Source: Rhodospirillaceae bacterium (lineage in GTDB: Bacteria > Pseudomonadota > Alphaproteobacteria > Rhodospirillales > Rhodospirillaceae). From it: a DNA stretch of 44,235 nucleotides. The stretch is taken from positions 1-44,235 of the forward strand of contig JAIBCD010000025.1 in NCBI GenBank assembly GCA_019694335.1. Direction: 5' to 3'. The notes beneath the pieces are model-generated. The model was not told where the DNA came from, did not search any database, and saw nothing but the letters and a program-made list of their open reading frames with translations. This document shows, piece after piece, positions 33,233 through 41,456 of this stretch (position 1 is its first letter; the number at the start of each line of letters is the position of its first letter). A program made the position numbers and the translations under genes.

Positions 33233-35221
33233 ATGCAGAATCACGATCATGCCGACTCTCTGGCGGAAGGCATGGCCAACGCCATCCGCTTCCTGTCGGC
33301 GGACGCTGTGCAAAAGGCCAACTCCGGCCATCCCGGGGCGCCCATGGGCCTCGCCGATGTGGCGACAGTGCTGTTCACACGCTTTTTGAAATTCGACCCG
33401 GCCGATCCGCGCTGGCCGGACCGCGACCGCTTCGTCCTGTCCGCCGGCCACGGTTCGATGCTGCTCTACAGCCTCATGTACCTGACGGGCTACAAGGACA
33501 TGACGCTCGACCAGATCAAGAACTTCCGCCAGTTCGGGTCGATCACCGCCGGCCATCCCGAGCACGGCCATGCCTCCGCCGCCGAGACCACCACCGGTCC
33601 GCTTGGCCAGGGGCTGGCGAACGCCGTGGGCATGGCGCTGGCCGAGCGGCTGCTGGCCGCGCGTTTCGGCGACGATCTCGTCAACCACCGCACTTATGTC
33701 ATCGCCGGCGACGGCTGCCTGATGGAAGGCATCAGCCACGAAGCGATCTCGCTCGCGGGGCACCTCAAGCTCAACAAGCTCATCGTCCTGTTCGACGACA
33801 ACCACATCTCCATCGACGGCCCGACCGAACTCACTGTGTCCGACGACCAGCGCAAGCGGTTCGAGGCCAGCGGCTGGAACACCTGGGCCGTGGACGGCCA
33901 CGATCCCGCCGCCATCGCCGACGCGCTCACCGCCGCGCAGACCAGCGACAAGCCCGCGATGATCGCCTGCCGCACGACGATCGGGTTCGGCGCACCGACG
34001 CTCGCCGGAACGTCCAAGACCCATGGCTCGCCCCTGGGCGACGCCGAAATCAAGGGCGCGCGCGAGAAACTGGGCTGGCCCCACGCCGCGTTCGAAGTGC
34101 CCGCGGCGATCCTGGGCGCCTGGCGCGAATCCGCCGGCCGTTCGGCGGGTAAGCGCGCGGAATGGGAACGGCGCTTCGCCGCCGCGCCCGCCGAGTTCAA
34201 ACGTCTGATGGCGGGCGAGTTGCCGGCCGGATGGCAAAAGGTCGCGGAAGAGATCAAGGAGAAGGCGGCCGCATCGCCCGCCGTTGCCACGCGCCAATCC
34301 TCGCAGACCGTGCTCGAAGGCCTGACGGCCGCGATCCCGGAATTGATCGGCGGCTCGGCCGACCTTACCGGTTCCAACAACACCAAGACCGGCAAGATGA
34401 CTCCGGTCTCGGCCAAGGATTTTTCGGGCCGCTACATCTATTACGGGGTGCGCGAGCACGCCATGGCCGCCGCGATGAACGGTCTCGCGCTGCACGGCGG
34501 CGTCGTGCCTTACGGCGGCACCTTTCTGGTATTCGCCGATTACTGCCGCCCGTCGATCCGTTTGTCCGCGCTGATGGGCTTGCGCGTCATCTATGTGATG
34601 ACCCACGACTCCATCGGCGTCGGCGAGGATGGGCCCACGCACCAGCCGGTCGAGCATCTCGCGGCGCTGCGCGCCATCCCCGGCCTGTTGGTGATGCGCC
34701 CGTGCGATACCGTCGAAACGGCGGAGTGCTGGACCGCGGCGCTGGCCGAGGCTCATCGGCCGTCGGTGCTGGCGCTCACCCGGCAGGCGCTGCCGACCTT
34801 GCGCACCGTGCATACGCCCGAAAATCTTTGCGCCAAGGGCGGCTATGTCCTCGCCGAAGCCGAGGGACCGCGCCGCGCGACCCTGATCGCCACCGGTTCC
34901 GAAGTCTCGGTCGCCATGGAGGCGCGCAAGCAGCTCGCGGCCGAAGGCATCGGCGTGGCGGTGGTGTCGATGCCGTGCTGGGCTTTGTTCGACGAACAGC
35001 CGCAGGCTTATCGCGATCAGGTGCTGGGCGCCGGACCCCGCGTGGCGATCGAGGCCGCGTCGGCGTTCGGCTGGGACCGCTATATCGGCGCCCAGGGCGC
35101 CCGAGGGGCAATGATCGGTATGCCCGGCTTCGGCGCTTCGGCGCCAGCGCCGGTGTTGTACAAACATTTCGGCATTACCGCCGATGCGGCGGTGGCGGCC
35201 GTCAAAAGCCGCCTTAAATAG
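33233..35221 (+). CDS. tkt: transketolase
   Basis: Thiamine-diphosphate enzyme that moves two-carbon units between sugar phosphates in the pentose phosphate pathway. 662 residues, the usual length. The N-terminal domain has [10 protein letters not shown] and the ThDP/metal motif [14 protein letters not shown]; the middle domain has the catalytic Glu in [15 protein letters not shown] and the region [18 protein letters not shown]; the C-terminal domain is complete. The ATG giving [20 protein letters not shown] fits family N-termini, though its ribosome site is weak. Followed 19 nt later by rpe, so the two pentose-phosphate genes probably form an operon. Confidence 0.95.
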   Translation: MQNHDHADSLAEGMANAIRFLSADAVQKANSGHPGAPMGLADVATVLFTRFLKFDPADPRWPDRDRFVLSAGHGSMLLYSLMYLTGYKDMTLDQIKNFRQFGSITAGHPEHGHASAAETTTGPLGQGLANAVGMALAERLLAARFGDDLVNHRTYVIAGDGCLMEGISHEAISLAGHLKLNKLIVLFDDNHISIDGPTELTVSDDQRKRFEASGWNTWAVDGHDPAAIADALTAAQTSDKPAMIACRTTIGFGAPTLAGTSKTHGSPLGDAEIKGAREKLGWPHAAFEVPAAILGAWRESAGRSAGKRAEWERRFAAAPAEFKRLMAGELPAGWQKVAEEIKEKAAASPAVATRQSSQTVLEGLTAAIPELIGGSADLTGSNNTKTGKMTPVSAKDFSGRYIYYGVREHAMAAAMNGLALHGGVVPYGGTFLVFADYCRPSIRLSALMGLRVIYVMTHDSIGVGEDGPTHQPVEHLAALRAIPGLLVMRPCDTVETAECWTAALAEAHRPSVLALTRQALPTLRTVHTPENLCAKGGYVLAEAEGPRRATLIATGSEVSVAMEARKQLAAEGIGVAVVSMPCWALFDEQPQAYRDQVLGAGPRVAIEAASAFGWDRYIGAQGARGAMIGMPGFGASAPAPVLYKHFGITADAAVAAVKSRLK

Positions 35222-35240
35222 CAGCTGAAAGGGAACGAGG

Positions 35241-35882
35241 ATGGCCGTGAAAATCGCTCCCAGTATCCTGTCGGCGGATTTCGCCAAGTTGGGCGAGGAA
35301 GTGCGCGCTATCGACGCCGCCGGCGCCGACTACATCCATGTCGATGTCATGGACGGTCACTTCGTGCCGAACCTGACCATCGGCCCGGTGGTGGTGAAGG
35401 CGCTTCGGCCCCACACCAAGAAAGTCCTCGACGTCCACCTGATGATCGATCCGGTGGACCCCTATCTCCAGGCCTTCGCCGATGCCGGGTCCGACATCAT
35501 CACGGTGCACGCTGAAGCTGGCGGTCATCTCGACCGCACGCTCCAGGTCATCAAGGGCCTGGGCAAGAAAGCAGGCGTCTCCCTGAATCCCGCCACGCCC
35601 GAAAGCGCCATCGCCTATGTGCTCGACAAGGTCGATCTGATCCTGGTGATGAGCGTGAATCCCGGATTCGGGGGCCAGTCGTTCATCCCGGCCCAAGTCG
35701 ACAAGATCCGCCGAATCCGCGACATGATCGGCAAACGCCCGATCGAGATCGAGGTCGATGGTGGAATCACCCCCGATACGGCGCGTAAATGTGTGGAAGC
35801 GGGGGCAGGAGTGCTGGTGGCCGGTACGGCCGTGTTCGGAACCCCCGACTATGCCGGCAACATCGCCCGGCTTCGCGGGTAA
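35241..35882 (+). CDS. rpe: ribulose-phosphate 3-epimerase
   Basis: Interconverts ribulose 5-phosphate and xylulose 5-phosphate. A 213-residue TIM-barrel with [17 protein letters not shown], the metal-binding [19 protein letters not shown], the loop [12 protein letters not shown] and [11 protein letters not shown], all diagnostic. GAACGAGG precedes the ATG. It is downstream of tkt and shares its strand, giving a compact non-oxidative pentose phosphate unit. Confidence 0.97.
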   Translation: MAVKIAPSILSADFAKLGEEVRAIDAAGADYIHVDVMDGHFVPNLTIGPVVVKALRPHTKKVLDVHLMIDPVDPYLQAFADAGSDIITVHAEAGGHLDRTLQVIKGLGKKAGVSLNPATPESAIAYVLDKVDLILVMSVNPGFGGQSFIPAQVDKIRRIRDMIGKRPIEIEVDGGITPDTARKCVEAGAGVLVAGTAVFGTPDYAGNIARLRG

Positions 35883-35941
35883 ATATACAACACATTGATA
35901 AATATAGACAAAACTGCGATCTAGTGATCACTGCAATAAAA

Positions 35942-35959
35942 GCTTCATAATTCCGTCAC
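35942..35959 (+). promoter_or_regulatory. Pho-box-like direct repeat upstream of phoU-phoB
   Basis: GCTTCAT, AATT, CCGTCAC matches the Pho-box plan of two 7-bp repeats with a 4-bp AT spacer (consensus CTGTCAT) at 9 of 14 positions, with an 11-bp period. It lies 123 nt before phoU in an AT-rich gap that also has palindromes AGTGATCACT (35923-35932) and ATATCG...CGATAT (35965-35983). PhoB autoregulation is plausible. Confidence 0.35.
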
Positions 35960-36081
35960 AAAAGATATCGCCTCCGCCGATATTGAAGACGGACTGTGAC
36001 ACTGCTTTTGCAAGGTTTGGTCTTCGTTTTGTCTCCCCTCGCGCCCTCAACCGGCGCGCGGCGGCATTCGTGAGGCGGGGG

Positions 36082-36897
36082 ATGGAGTTTCCCACCCCCT
36101 TCGCGGTCGCACGCGCTTCGGAAGAGGCCCACGGCGGGCGGTCCACCATTGCCGCCGAGCTGGCGGCATTGACCGACCGTCTGGCGGCCATGGGGGGCCT
36201 GGCCGAGACCCAGCTCGCCGCCGCGGTCGAGGCCCTGGCGACCCGCGACACCGAAGGCGCCGAGCGCGTGGTGGCCGGCGACGAGGCCATCGACACCATC
36301 GAGACCGAGATCAACGGCCGCGCCATGCGCCTCCTGACCCTGCACGCGCCCGTCGCCGCAGACCTGCGCGAGATCGTCGCGGCCCTGAAGATTTCCGCCA
36401 ACATCGAACGCATCGGCGACTACGCCGCCAACGTCGCCAAGCGCAGCGTGATCGTGAACGGCCTGCCGCCGGTGCTGGCGGCGGGCGGCGTGATCGAACT
36501 CGGGCGCCTGGTGCGCCAATACGTGCAGAAGGCGTTCGACGCCTATGCCGAGCGCAACATCGCCAAGGCCGAAGCGGTGTGGCGCGGCGACGCCGACATC
36601 GACGCCCTGCACACTAGCGTGTTCCAGGACTTGCTCTCGGACATGCTGATGGAATCGGACCACGTCATCGCCTGCACGCACCTGATGTTCGCGATCAAGA
36701 ACCTGGAGCGCATCGGCGACCACGCCACCAATATCGCGGAAACCATCCAGTTCCTGGTGATGGGCACCGCCATCGCCGAACGGCGCCCGAAACGCGCGGC
36801 CATGCCGGACCCCGGCGGCCGCCCTGTCGCCCGTGACCCGGTCACGGGCGGCGCCAAAACCGATAAACTTATGGACCGGCTCGGAGGAGACACATGA
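36082..36897 (+). CDS. phoU: phosphate signalling regulator PhoU
   Basis: Negative regulator that links phosphate transport to the PhoR-PhoB system. 271 residues with two PhoU helical repeats; the metal-binding motifs are visible as ALKISANIERIGDYAANVAK and MFAIKNLERIGDHATNIAE. The C-terminus is extended with a basic, low-complexity tail (AERRPKRAAMPDPGGRP). I chose the ATG after GAGGCGGGGG; an in-frame start 99 nt earlier has no ribosome site and no family similarity. It overlaps phoB by 4 nt (ATGA). No pst or phoR gene is adjacent in this window. Confidence 0.93.
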   Translation: MEFPTPFAVARASEEAHGGRSTIAAELAALTDRLAAMGGLAETQLAAAVEALATRDTEGAERVVAGDEAIDTIETEINGRAMRLLTLHAPVAADLREIVAALKISANIERIGDYAANVAKRSVIVNGLPPVLAAGGVIELGRLVRQYVQKAFDAYAERNIAKAEAVWRGDADIDALHTSVFQDLLSDMLMESDHVIACTHLMFAIKNLERIGDHATNIAETIQFLVMGTAIAERRPKRAAMPDPGGRPVARDPVTGGAKTDKLMDRLGGDT

Positions 36898-37595
36898 AAC
36901 CGACGGTGATGATTGTCGAGGATGAAGCCTCGCTCGTGACCATGCTGCGCTACAACCTCGAGAAAGAGGGCTATGCGGTAACCGAGGCCAGCGACGGCGA
37001 GGAAGCCGTCACGGTCGCGGACGAAACGCCACCCGACGCGGTGATCCTGGACTGGATGCTGCCGCGCATGTCGGGGATCGAGGTCTGCCGCCAGTTGCGC
37101 CGCAAGCCGGAAACCCGCCATGTGCCGATCATCATGCTGACGGCACGCAGCGAGGAAACCGACAAGGTGCGCGGTCTCAACGTCGGTGCCGACGATTACA
37201 TGACCAAGCCGTTCTCGATGCCCGAACTGGTGGCGCGGGTGCGCGCGCTCCTGCGCCGCGCGAAACCTTCTCAGGCCAAGGGCCAACTGGTGTTCGGCGA
37301 CATTACCCTCGATCTCGACGCCCACAAGGTCAGCCGCGCCGGAAAATACATTCACCTCGGCCCCACCGAATTCCGCCTGCTCCAGTACCTGATGGAGCGC
37401 CCGGGCACGGTGTTCTCGCGCGAGGAACTGCTCAACGGCGTGTGGGGCCCGGACATCTATGTCGAACCCCGCACCGTGGACGTACACATCCGCCGCCTGC
37501 GCAAGGCACTCAACGCCGACGACAGCATCGATGTCATTCGGACGGTGAGGGCCGCCGGCTACTCACTGGATGCAAGCGGGGACCAGGCAGCCTGA
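36894..37595 (+). CDS. phoB: phosphate regulon response regulator PhoB
   Basis: OmpR-type DNA-binding regulator of phosphate genes. 233 residues: a receiver domain with acidic pocket (VEDE, residues 8-11), phospho-acceptor Asp53 (VILDWMLP) and Lys in MTKPF, then a winged-helix domain (LGPTEFRLLQYLMERPGTVF, RTVDVHIRRLRKAL) with PhoB-like sequence. It is translationally coupled to phoU. The partner kinase PhoR is not next to it. The TGA stop lies in a 16-bp palindrome shared with apt. Confidence 0.93.
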   Translation: MKPTVMIVEDEASLVTMLRYNLEKEGYAVTEASDGEEAVTVADETPPDAVILDWMLPRMSGIEVCRQLRRKPETRHVPIIMLTARSEETDKVRGLNVGADDYMTKPFSMPELVARVRALLRRAKPSQAKGQLVFGDITLDLDAHKVSRAGKYIHLGPTEFRLLQYLMERPGTVFSREELLNGVWGPDIYVEPRTVDVHIRRLRKALNADDSIDVIRTVRAAGYSLDASGDQAA

Positions 37596-37608
37596 GGCGG
37601 CCGCCTCA
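37593..37608. other. 16-bp perfect palindrome holding both stop codons of phoB and apt
   Basis: TGAGGCGGCCGCCTCA. The first three bases are the phoB stop; the last three, on the minus strand, are the apt stop. It can fold as a short GC-rich hairpin on either strand; no T-run follows, so it would be a poor intrinsic terminator. Confidence 0.75.
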
Positions 37609-38124
37609 GTCGCTGTCGTACTGCAGCAGTGCTTCGAACGGCATGCCGAGCTTGGCGCTGGCCTTCAGGAAGGTCAGCTCGATGATGCAGGTGGCGCCCA
37701 CGACCTGGGCGCCGGAAGACTTCAGCAACGCCGCCGCCGCGGCGATGGTCCCGCCGGTGGCGAGCAGGTCGTCCACGATTACCACCCGCTGACCCGGCTC
37801 GACCGCGTCGTGCTGGATTTCCACGGTATCGGTGCCGTACTCGAGGCCGTAGGCGTGCGCCTTCACCTTGCCCGGCAGTTTGCCGGACTTGCGGATCATG
37901 ACGCAGCCGCAGTTCAGGGGAATCGCCAGCGCCGCCGCGACCAGGAACCCGCGCGCGTCGATGGCCGCGAGCAAGTCGGGCTTCCACGGGCGTACGATCT
38001 CCGCCATGCGGTCGATGGTCGTGCGCCAGGCCTCAGGGTGGCGGAGCAGGGTCGAGATATCGAAGAAATTGATCCCCGGCTTGGGAAAATCGGGGATCTG
38101 CCGGATGTGTTTCTTTAAGTCCAT
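37606..38124 (-). CDS. apt: adenine phosphoribosyltransferase
   Basis: Purine salvage: adenine plus PRPP to AMP. 172 residues with [29 protein letters not shown] and the PRPP-binding motif [18 protein letters not shown] chose ATG giving [14 protein letters not shown], preceded by AGGAG at 12 nt; an in-frame TTG 12 nt upstream abuts the AGGAG and is less likely. It is 15 nt from the upstream symporter gene and probably co-transcribed with it. Confidence 0.95.
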   Translation of the reverse strand: MDLKKHIRQIPDFPKPGINFFDISTLLRHPEAWRTTIDRMAEIVRPWKPDLLAAIDARGFLVAAALAIPLNCGCVMIRKSGKLPGKVKAHAYGLEYGTDTVEIQHDAVEPGQRVVIVDDLLATGGTIAAAAALLKSSGAQVVGATCIIELTFLKASAKLGMPFEALLQYDSD

Positions 38125-38139
38125 AGCGGTAGCCAACTC

Positions 38140-39369
38140 CTAAACTTCCTGAGACGTGGTTTTCAACTCGCCTTCCCACTTGGCGACGGCGGCGGTGGCG
38201 ACGGCGTTGCCCACGACATTGGTGGCACTGCGGCCCATGTCCAGGAACTGATCGACGCCGATGATGATCACAAGGCCCGCCTCCGGCAGCTTGAAGGTGG
38301 TGAGCGTGGCCGCGATCACCACCAGCGAGGCGCGCGGCACGCCCGCCATGCCCTTGCTGGTGATCATGAGCAACAGCAGCATGGTGAGCTGGGTGGCGAT
38401 CGGCACATCGATGCCGTAGGACTGGGCGATGAAGATCGTGGCGAAGGTGCAATACAGCATCGAGCCGTCGAGGTTAAAGGAGTAGCCCACCGGCAGCACG
38501 AAGCTCGCAATGCGGTTGGAGACGCCGAATTCCTCGAGCCGTTCCAGCGTGCGCGGATAGGCCGCTTCCGAGGATGCGGTGGAGAACGCGAGCAGGACCG
38601 GTCCGCGCAAGGACGCGATCAGCTTGCCGATGCGCGGCCCCACCACCAGGAACCCGGCGAACCCGAGCAGGCACCAGAGCAGCGCCATGGACAGGTAGAA
38701 CCCGCCCATGAACTTGCCGTAGGAGGTCAGCACGTCCAGGCCTTGGATGGCGATGACGTTGGCGAGCGCGGCGAAAATCGCGGCGGGCGCCGCCTTCATC
38801 ACATAGTTGGTGACCGTCAGCATGATATGGGCGACGGCGTTGGCGAAAGTCGCGATCGCCTTGCCGTGAGCGCCGCCGTGCATGCAGGCCACGCCGAAGA
38901 AGCTCGCGAACACGACGATCTGCAGGATCTCGTTGGTTGCCATGGCTTCGGCGATCGAGCGCGGCACCAGATGGGTGGCGAAGTCCTTGAGATTGAGCGA
39001 GGCGCCCTGCACGGTGCTCGCGGTGTCCGGCGGCGTCAGGCCCATGCCGACGCCCGGCTCGAGCAGGTTGACCATCAGCAGGCCGAGCAGCAGTGAGCAG
39101 ACCGAAGCGCCGATGAACCAGCCGAGGGTGCGTGCGCCCACGCGCCCCAGGGCCGAGGCGTCGCCCATATGCGCGATGCCGACCACCAGGGTCGACAGCA
39201 CCAGGGGGGCTATGATCATGCGCACCAGGCGGATGAAAATGTCCGTGATGATCGAGAGGTAGCCGGCGACCTGTTGGGCGTCGGCCGGGTCGAGCTGGGT
39301 GTGACACAGGTAGCCCGCGATGATTCCCAACACCATCGCGACCACGATGGGGTTCCCGAAGCGGTGCAT
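38140..39369 (-). CDS. dicarboxylate/amino acid:cation symporter (DAACS family)
   Basis: Sodium- or proton-coupled uptake of C4-dicarboxylates or acidic amino acids (DctA/GltP type). 409 residues, eight membrane helices plus two hairpins. Family signatures: the serine-rich hairpin LAFSTASSEAAYPRTLERLE, SFNLDGSMLYCTFA, MAGVPRASLVVIAATL and the substrate-binding DMGRSATNVVGNAVA. The usual Ser-Ser-Ser is TASS and the DMxRTxxNVxGD motif ends GNA rather than GD. I chose the ATG after GGGGGA; an upstream in-frame start would add 31 residues not typical of the family. The exact substrate is unknown. Confidence 0.92.
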   Translation of the reverse strand: MHRFGNPIVVAMVLGIIAGYLCHTQLDPADAQQVAGYLSIITDIFIRLVRMIIAPLVLSTLVVGIAHMGDASALGRVGARTLGWFIGASVCSLLLGLLMVNLLEPGVGMGLTPPDTASTVQGASLNLKDFATHLVPRSIAEAMATNEILQIVVFASFFGVACMHGGAHGKAIATFANAVAHIMLTVTNYVMKAAPAAIFAALANVIAIQGLDVLTSYGKFMGGFYLSMALLWCLLGFAGFLVVGPRIGKLIASLRGPVLLAFSTASSEAAYPRTLERLEEFGVSNRIASFVLPVGYSFNLDGSMLYCTFATIFIAQSYGIDVPIATQLTMLLLLMITSKGMAGVPRASLVVIAATLTTFKLPEAGLVIIIGVDQFLDMGRSATNVVGNAVATAAVAKWEGELKTTSQEV

Positions 39370-39577
39370 GTGCAATTCCCCCGAACCTTTCACGAAGAGC
39401 GCCGGGCGCCCCTTGCGCCACCTTAACCGCATCGGCTGTTCATGGCGCGTGTAACTAACCATAAAGTCTGGATTGGGTTAATTCGTCTAAAGGTTGTATT
39501 ATGGCGGCTTCGCAGGGTATAAAATCCCATGGAGCATAACGCCAGATTCCTTCCCCTGGCGCCTCAAGGACAGCGTA

Positions 39578-40732
39578 GTGCGTAATCTCACCGCCGAAGA
39601 CGTCCAGGCTCTCGCCCGCGACCCGTCCCCCGCCAACCGGGCCGCGACGGCCGCCAAGATTGCGGGCAAGTTCAACGAACATCTCACCGGCGCGGCTTTG
39701 AGCGCCAGCGAACTCGCGCTCGCCGAGGAAGTTTTCCGCCTGATGGTGCGCGACGCCGAAGTGCGCGTGCGCGAGGCGCTGGCCGCGAACCTCAAATCCA
39801 ATCCACGGCTGCCGCACGATGTCGCGGTCGCGCTGGCCAAGGACGTGGATACTGTGGCGCTGCCGGTGCTCAGTGTCTCCGAGGTGCTGACCGCCGACGA
39901 TCTGGTCCAGATCGTCGCGGCCCAGGGAACGCCCGCGCGGCTCGACGCCATCGCCGGCCGCCGCGAGGTGGACGAGCGGGTGTCGGCGGCCATTGTTCAA
40001 GCGGGGGTCGACGCCGGCAACGAGACCGTGGTCGCCAAGCTGCTCGCCAACCCCGGCGCCGTCCTCAGCGAACCGACCCTGCACAAGGTGGTCGACCGGT
40101 TCGGCGACCGCGAGGCCGTGCAGGCGCCGCTGGTGGCGCGCGATGTGCTGCCGGTGACCATCGCGGAACGGCTGGTGGTGCGCGTCGCGGAGCATCTCCG
40201 CGCACACCTTCTCGCCAGGCACAACATCTCGCCTGATCTGGCCATGGACCTGGTTCTGCACAGCCGCGAGCGCGCCACCGTGGGCCTGGCGTTCGGGGCG
40301 TCGGAAGACTCGTTGCAGGCACTCGCCAGCCAGCTGGGCGAGACCAATCGCCTGACCGCGTCTCTTGTGCTGCGCTCGCTGTGCATGGGTAATGTGCGGT
40401 TCTTCGAACACGCCGTGGCGACCTTGGCGCGTGTGCCGGTGGCGAACGCACGGCTCCTGATCCACGATCGCGGCGGCCTTGGGTTCAAGACGGTCTGGGC
40501 CAAGGCGGGCTTGCCGGCCGCGTTCTTCCCGGCGGTGCGCGCCGCGCTCGATGTGGTCGAGCAGACCGAACTCGACGGGCGTGTGCTCGATCCGGAACGC
40601 TACAGCCGCCGGATCATCGAGCGCATCCTCACCCAATACGGCTCGCTGGGGGTCGAATTTCCCCACGACGACCTGGAATACCTGATGTCAAAGGTCGCCG
40701 AATTGCCGGCGACCGGCGTGATCATCCACTAG
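39578..40732 (+). CDS. DUF2336 family protein
   Basis: A 384-residue all-helical protein of the DUF2336 family, known mainly from alphaproteobacteria and of unknown biochemical role. HEAT-like helical pairs are seen (VREALAANLKSNPRLPHDVA, VVAKLLANPGAVLSEPTLHKVVD). The C-terminal part has RSLCMGNVRFFEHAVATLA and LIHDRGGLGFKTVWAKAGLP, typical of the family. The GTG (VRNLTAEDVQALARDPS) after AAGGA is preferred; an in-frame TTG 84 nt upstream would add a segment without similarity. DUF2336 genes often lie near signalling genes; here the neighbours are a symporter and glyoxalase. Confidence 0.8.
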   Translation: MRNLTAEDVQALARDPSPANRAATAAKIAGKFNEHLTGAALSASELALAEEVFRLMVRDAEVRVREALAANLKSNPRLPHDVAVALAKDVDTVALPVLSVSEVLTADDLVQIVAAQGTPARLDAIAGRREVDERVSAAIVQAGVDAGNETVVAKLLANPGAVLSEPTLHKVVDRFGDREAVQAPLVARDVLPVTIAERLVVRVAEHLRAHLLARHNISPDLAMDLVLHSRERATVGLAFGASEDSLQALASQLGETNRLTASLVLRSLCMGNVRFFEHAVATLARVPVANARLLIHDRGGLGFKTVWAKAGLPAAFFPAVRAALDVVEQTELDGRVLDPERYSRRIIERILTQYGSLGVEFPHDDLEYLMSKVAELPATGVIIH

Positions 40733-40740
40733 CTTTTGTT

Positions 40741-40840
40741 TCGTCGCATTGCCGCGCGTCGACGCGCGCCCACATCTTTATACATGCCGGTCTCCGACCG
40801 GCCCGCCGAACCGGCGGCCGCTTCGGCCTGAAATGCTCCG
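40741..40840 (+). repeat. dispersed palindromic element, copy e (expanded)
   Basis: It begins TCGTCGCATTGCCGCGCG and ends GAACCGGCGGCC, then GCTTCGGCCTGAAATGCTC. About 45 nt with small palindromes (GCGCGTCGACGCGC; GCCGGTCTCCGACCGGC) are inserted in its middle. It fills the gap between the convergent DUF2336 and glyoxalase genes. Confidence 0.6.
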
Positions 40841-40841
40841 G

Positions 40842-41261
40842 CTACCAGACGCCGGTGTTGGGCATCGACGCCCAGGGTTCCCGGACGGGCAGGGCCTCGC
40901 CTTTCTGCAACAATTCGATCGAGATGTTGTCGGGCGAGCGGACGAAGGCCATGCGGCCATCGCGTGGAGGGCGGTTTATCACCACCCCTTGATCCTGGAG
41001 GCGCTGGCAGGTGGCGTAGATGTCGTCCACGGCATAGGCCAGATGCCCGAAATTGCGTCCACCACCATAGACCTCGGGATCCCAGTTATAGGTCAACTCC
41101 ACCTGGGCTTCCTCGTCGCCGGGCGCGGCCAGGAAAACCAGGGTGAACCGGCCCTTTTCGCTTTCGGTGCGGCGTAGTTCGGCGAGGCCGAGCTTGCGGC
41201 AGTAGAAGTCCAGGGACTGGGCGAGGTCGGTGACGCGCACCATGGTGTGCAGATATTTCAT
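40842..41261 (-). CDS. gloA: lactoylglutathione lyase (glyoxalase I)
   Basis: Converts the hemithioacetal of methylglyoxal and glutathione to S-lactoylglutathione. 139 residues of the VOC fold, with metal ligands in GloA positions: His5 (KYLHTMVRV), Glu55 ([11 protein letters not shown]), His73 (NFGHLAYAV) and Glu116 (SIELLQ). [20 protein letters not shown] and VELTYNW are strong GloA signatures. The short form suggests the Ni/Co-dependent class. The ATG gives the family N-terminus; GGGGAG lies about 14 nt upstream. Confidence 0.94.
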   Translation of the reverse strand: MKYLHTMVRVTDLAQSLDFYCRKLGLAELRRTESEKGRFTLVFLAAPGDEEAQVELTYNWDPEVYGGGRNFGHLAYAVDDIYATCQRLQDQGVVINRPPRDGRMAFVRSPDNISIELLQKGEALPVREPWASMPNTGVW

Positions 41262-41456
41262 GGCCCATGGGTAACGCTCCCCAAGACCGGTATGCAACCC
41301 CACGCGGGCGGGCTCGTTTGTAAGTATCCCGCCCTGTGCACCTATGGTTGAGGGCTTATTGCGGGATTTCCCGCAGAGTGACCTATGATAAAGTGCGGGA
41401 CGAACCGTTAAGCGCGGGCTAAGTGATTGCGCCAGCAATGTGAGACCGGGGGATCG

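Noticed and set aside
33101-35287. A 728-codon open frame opposite tkt
   Set aside because: Antisense shadow of transketolase; no domain and no ribosome site.
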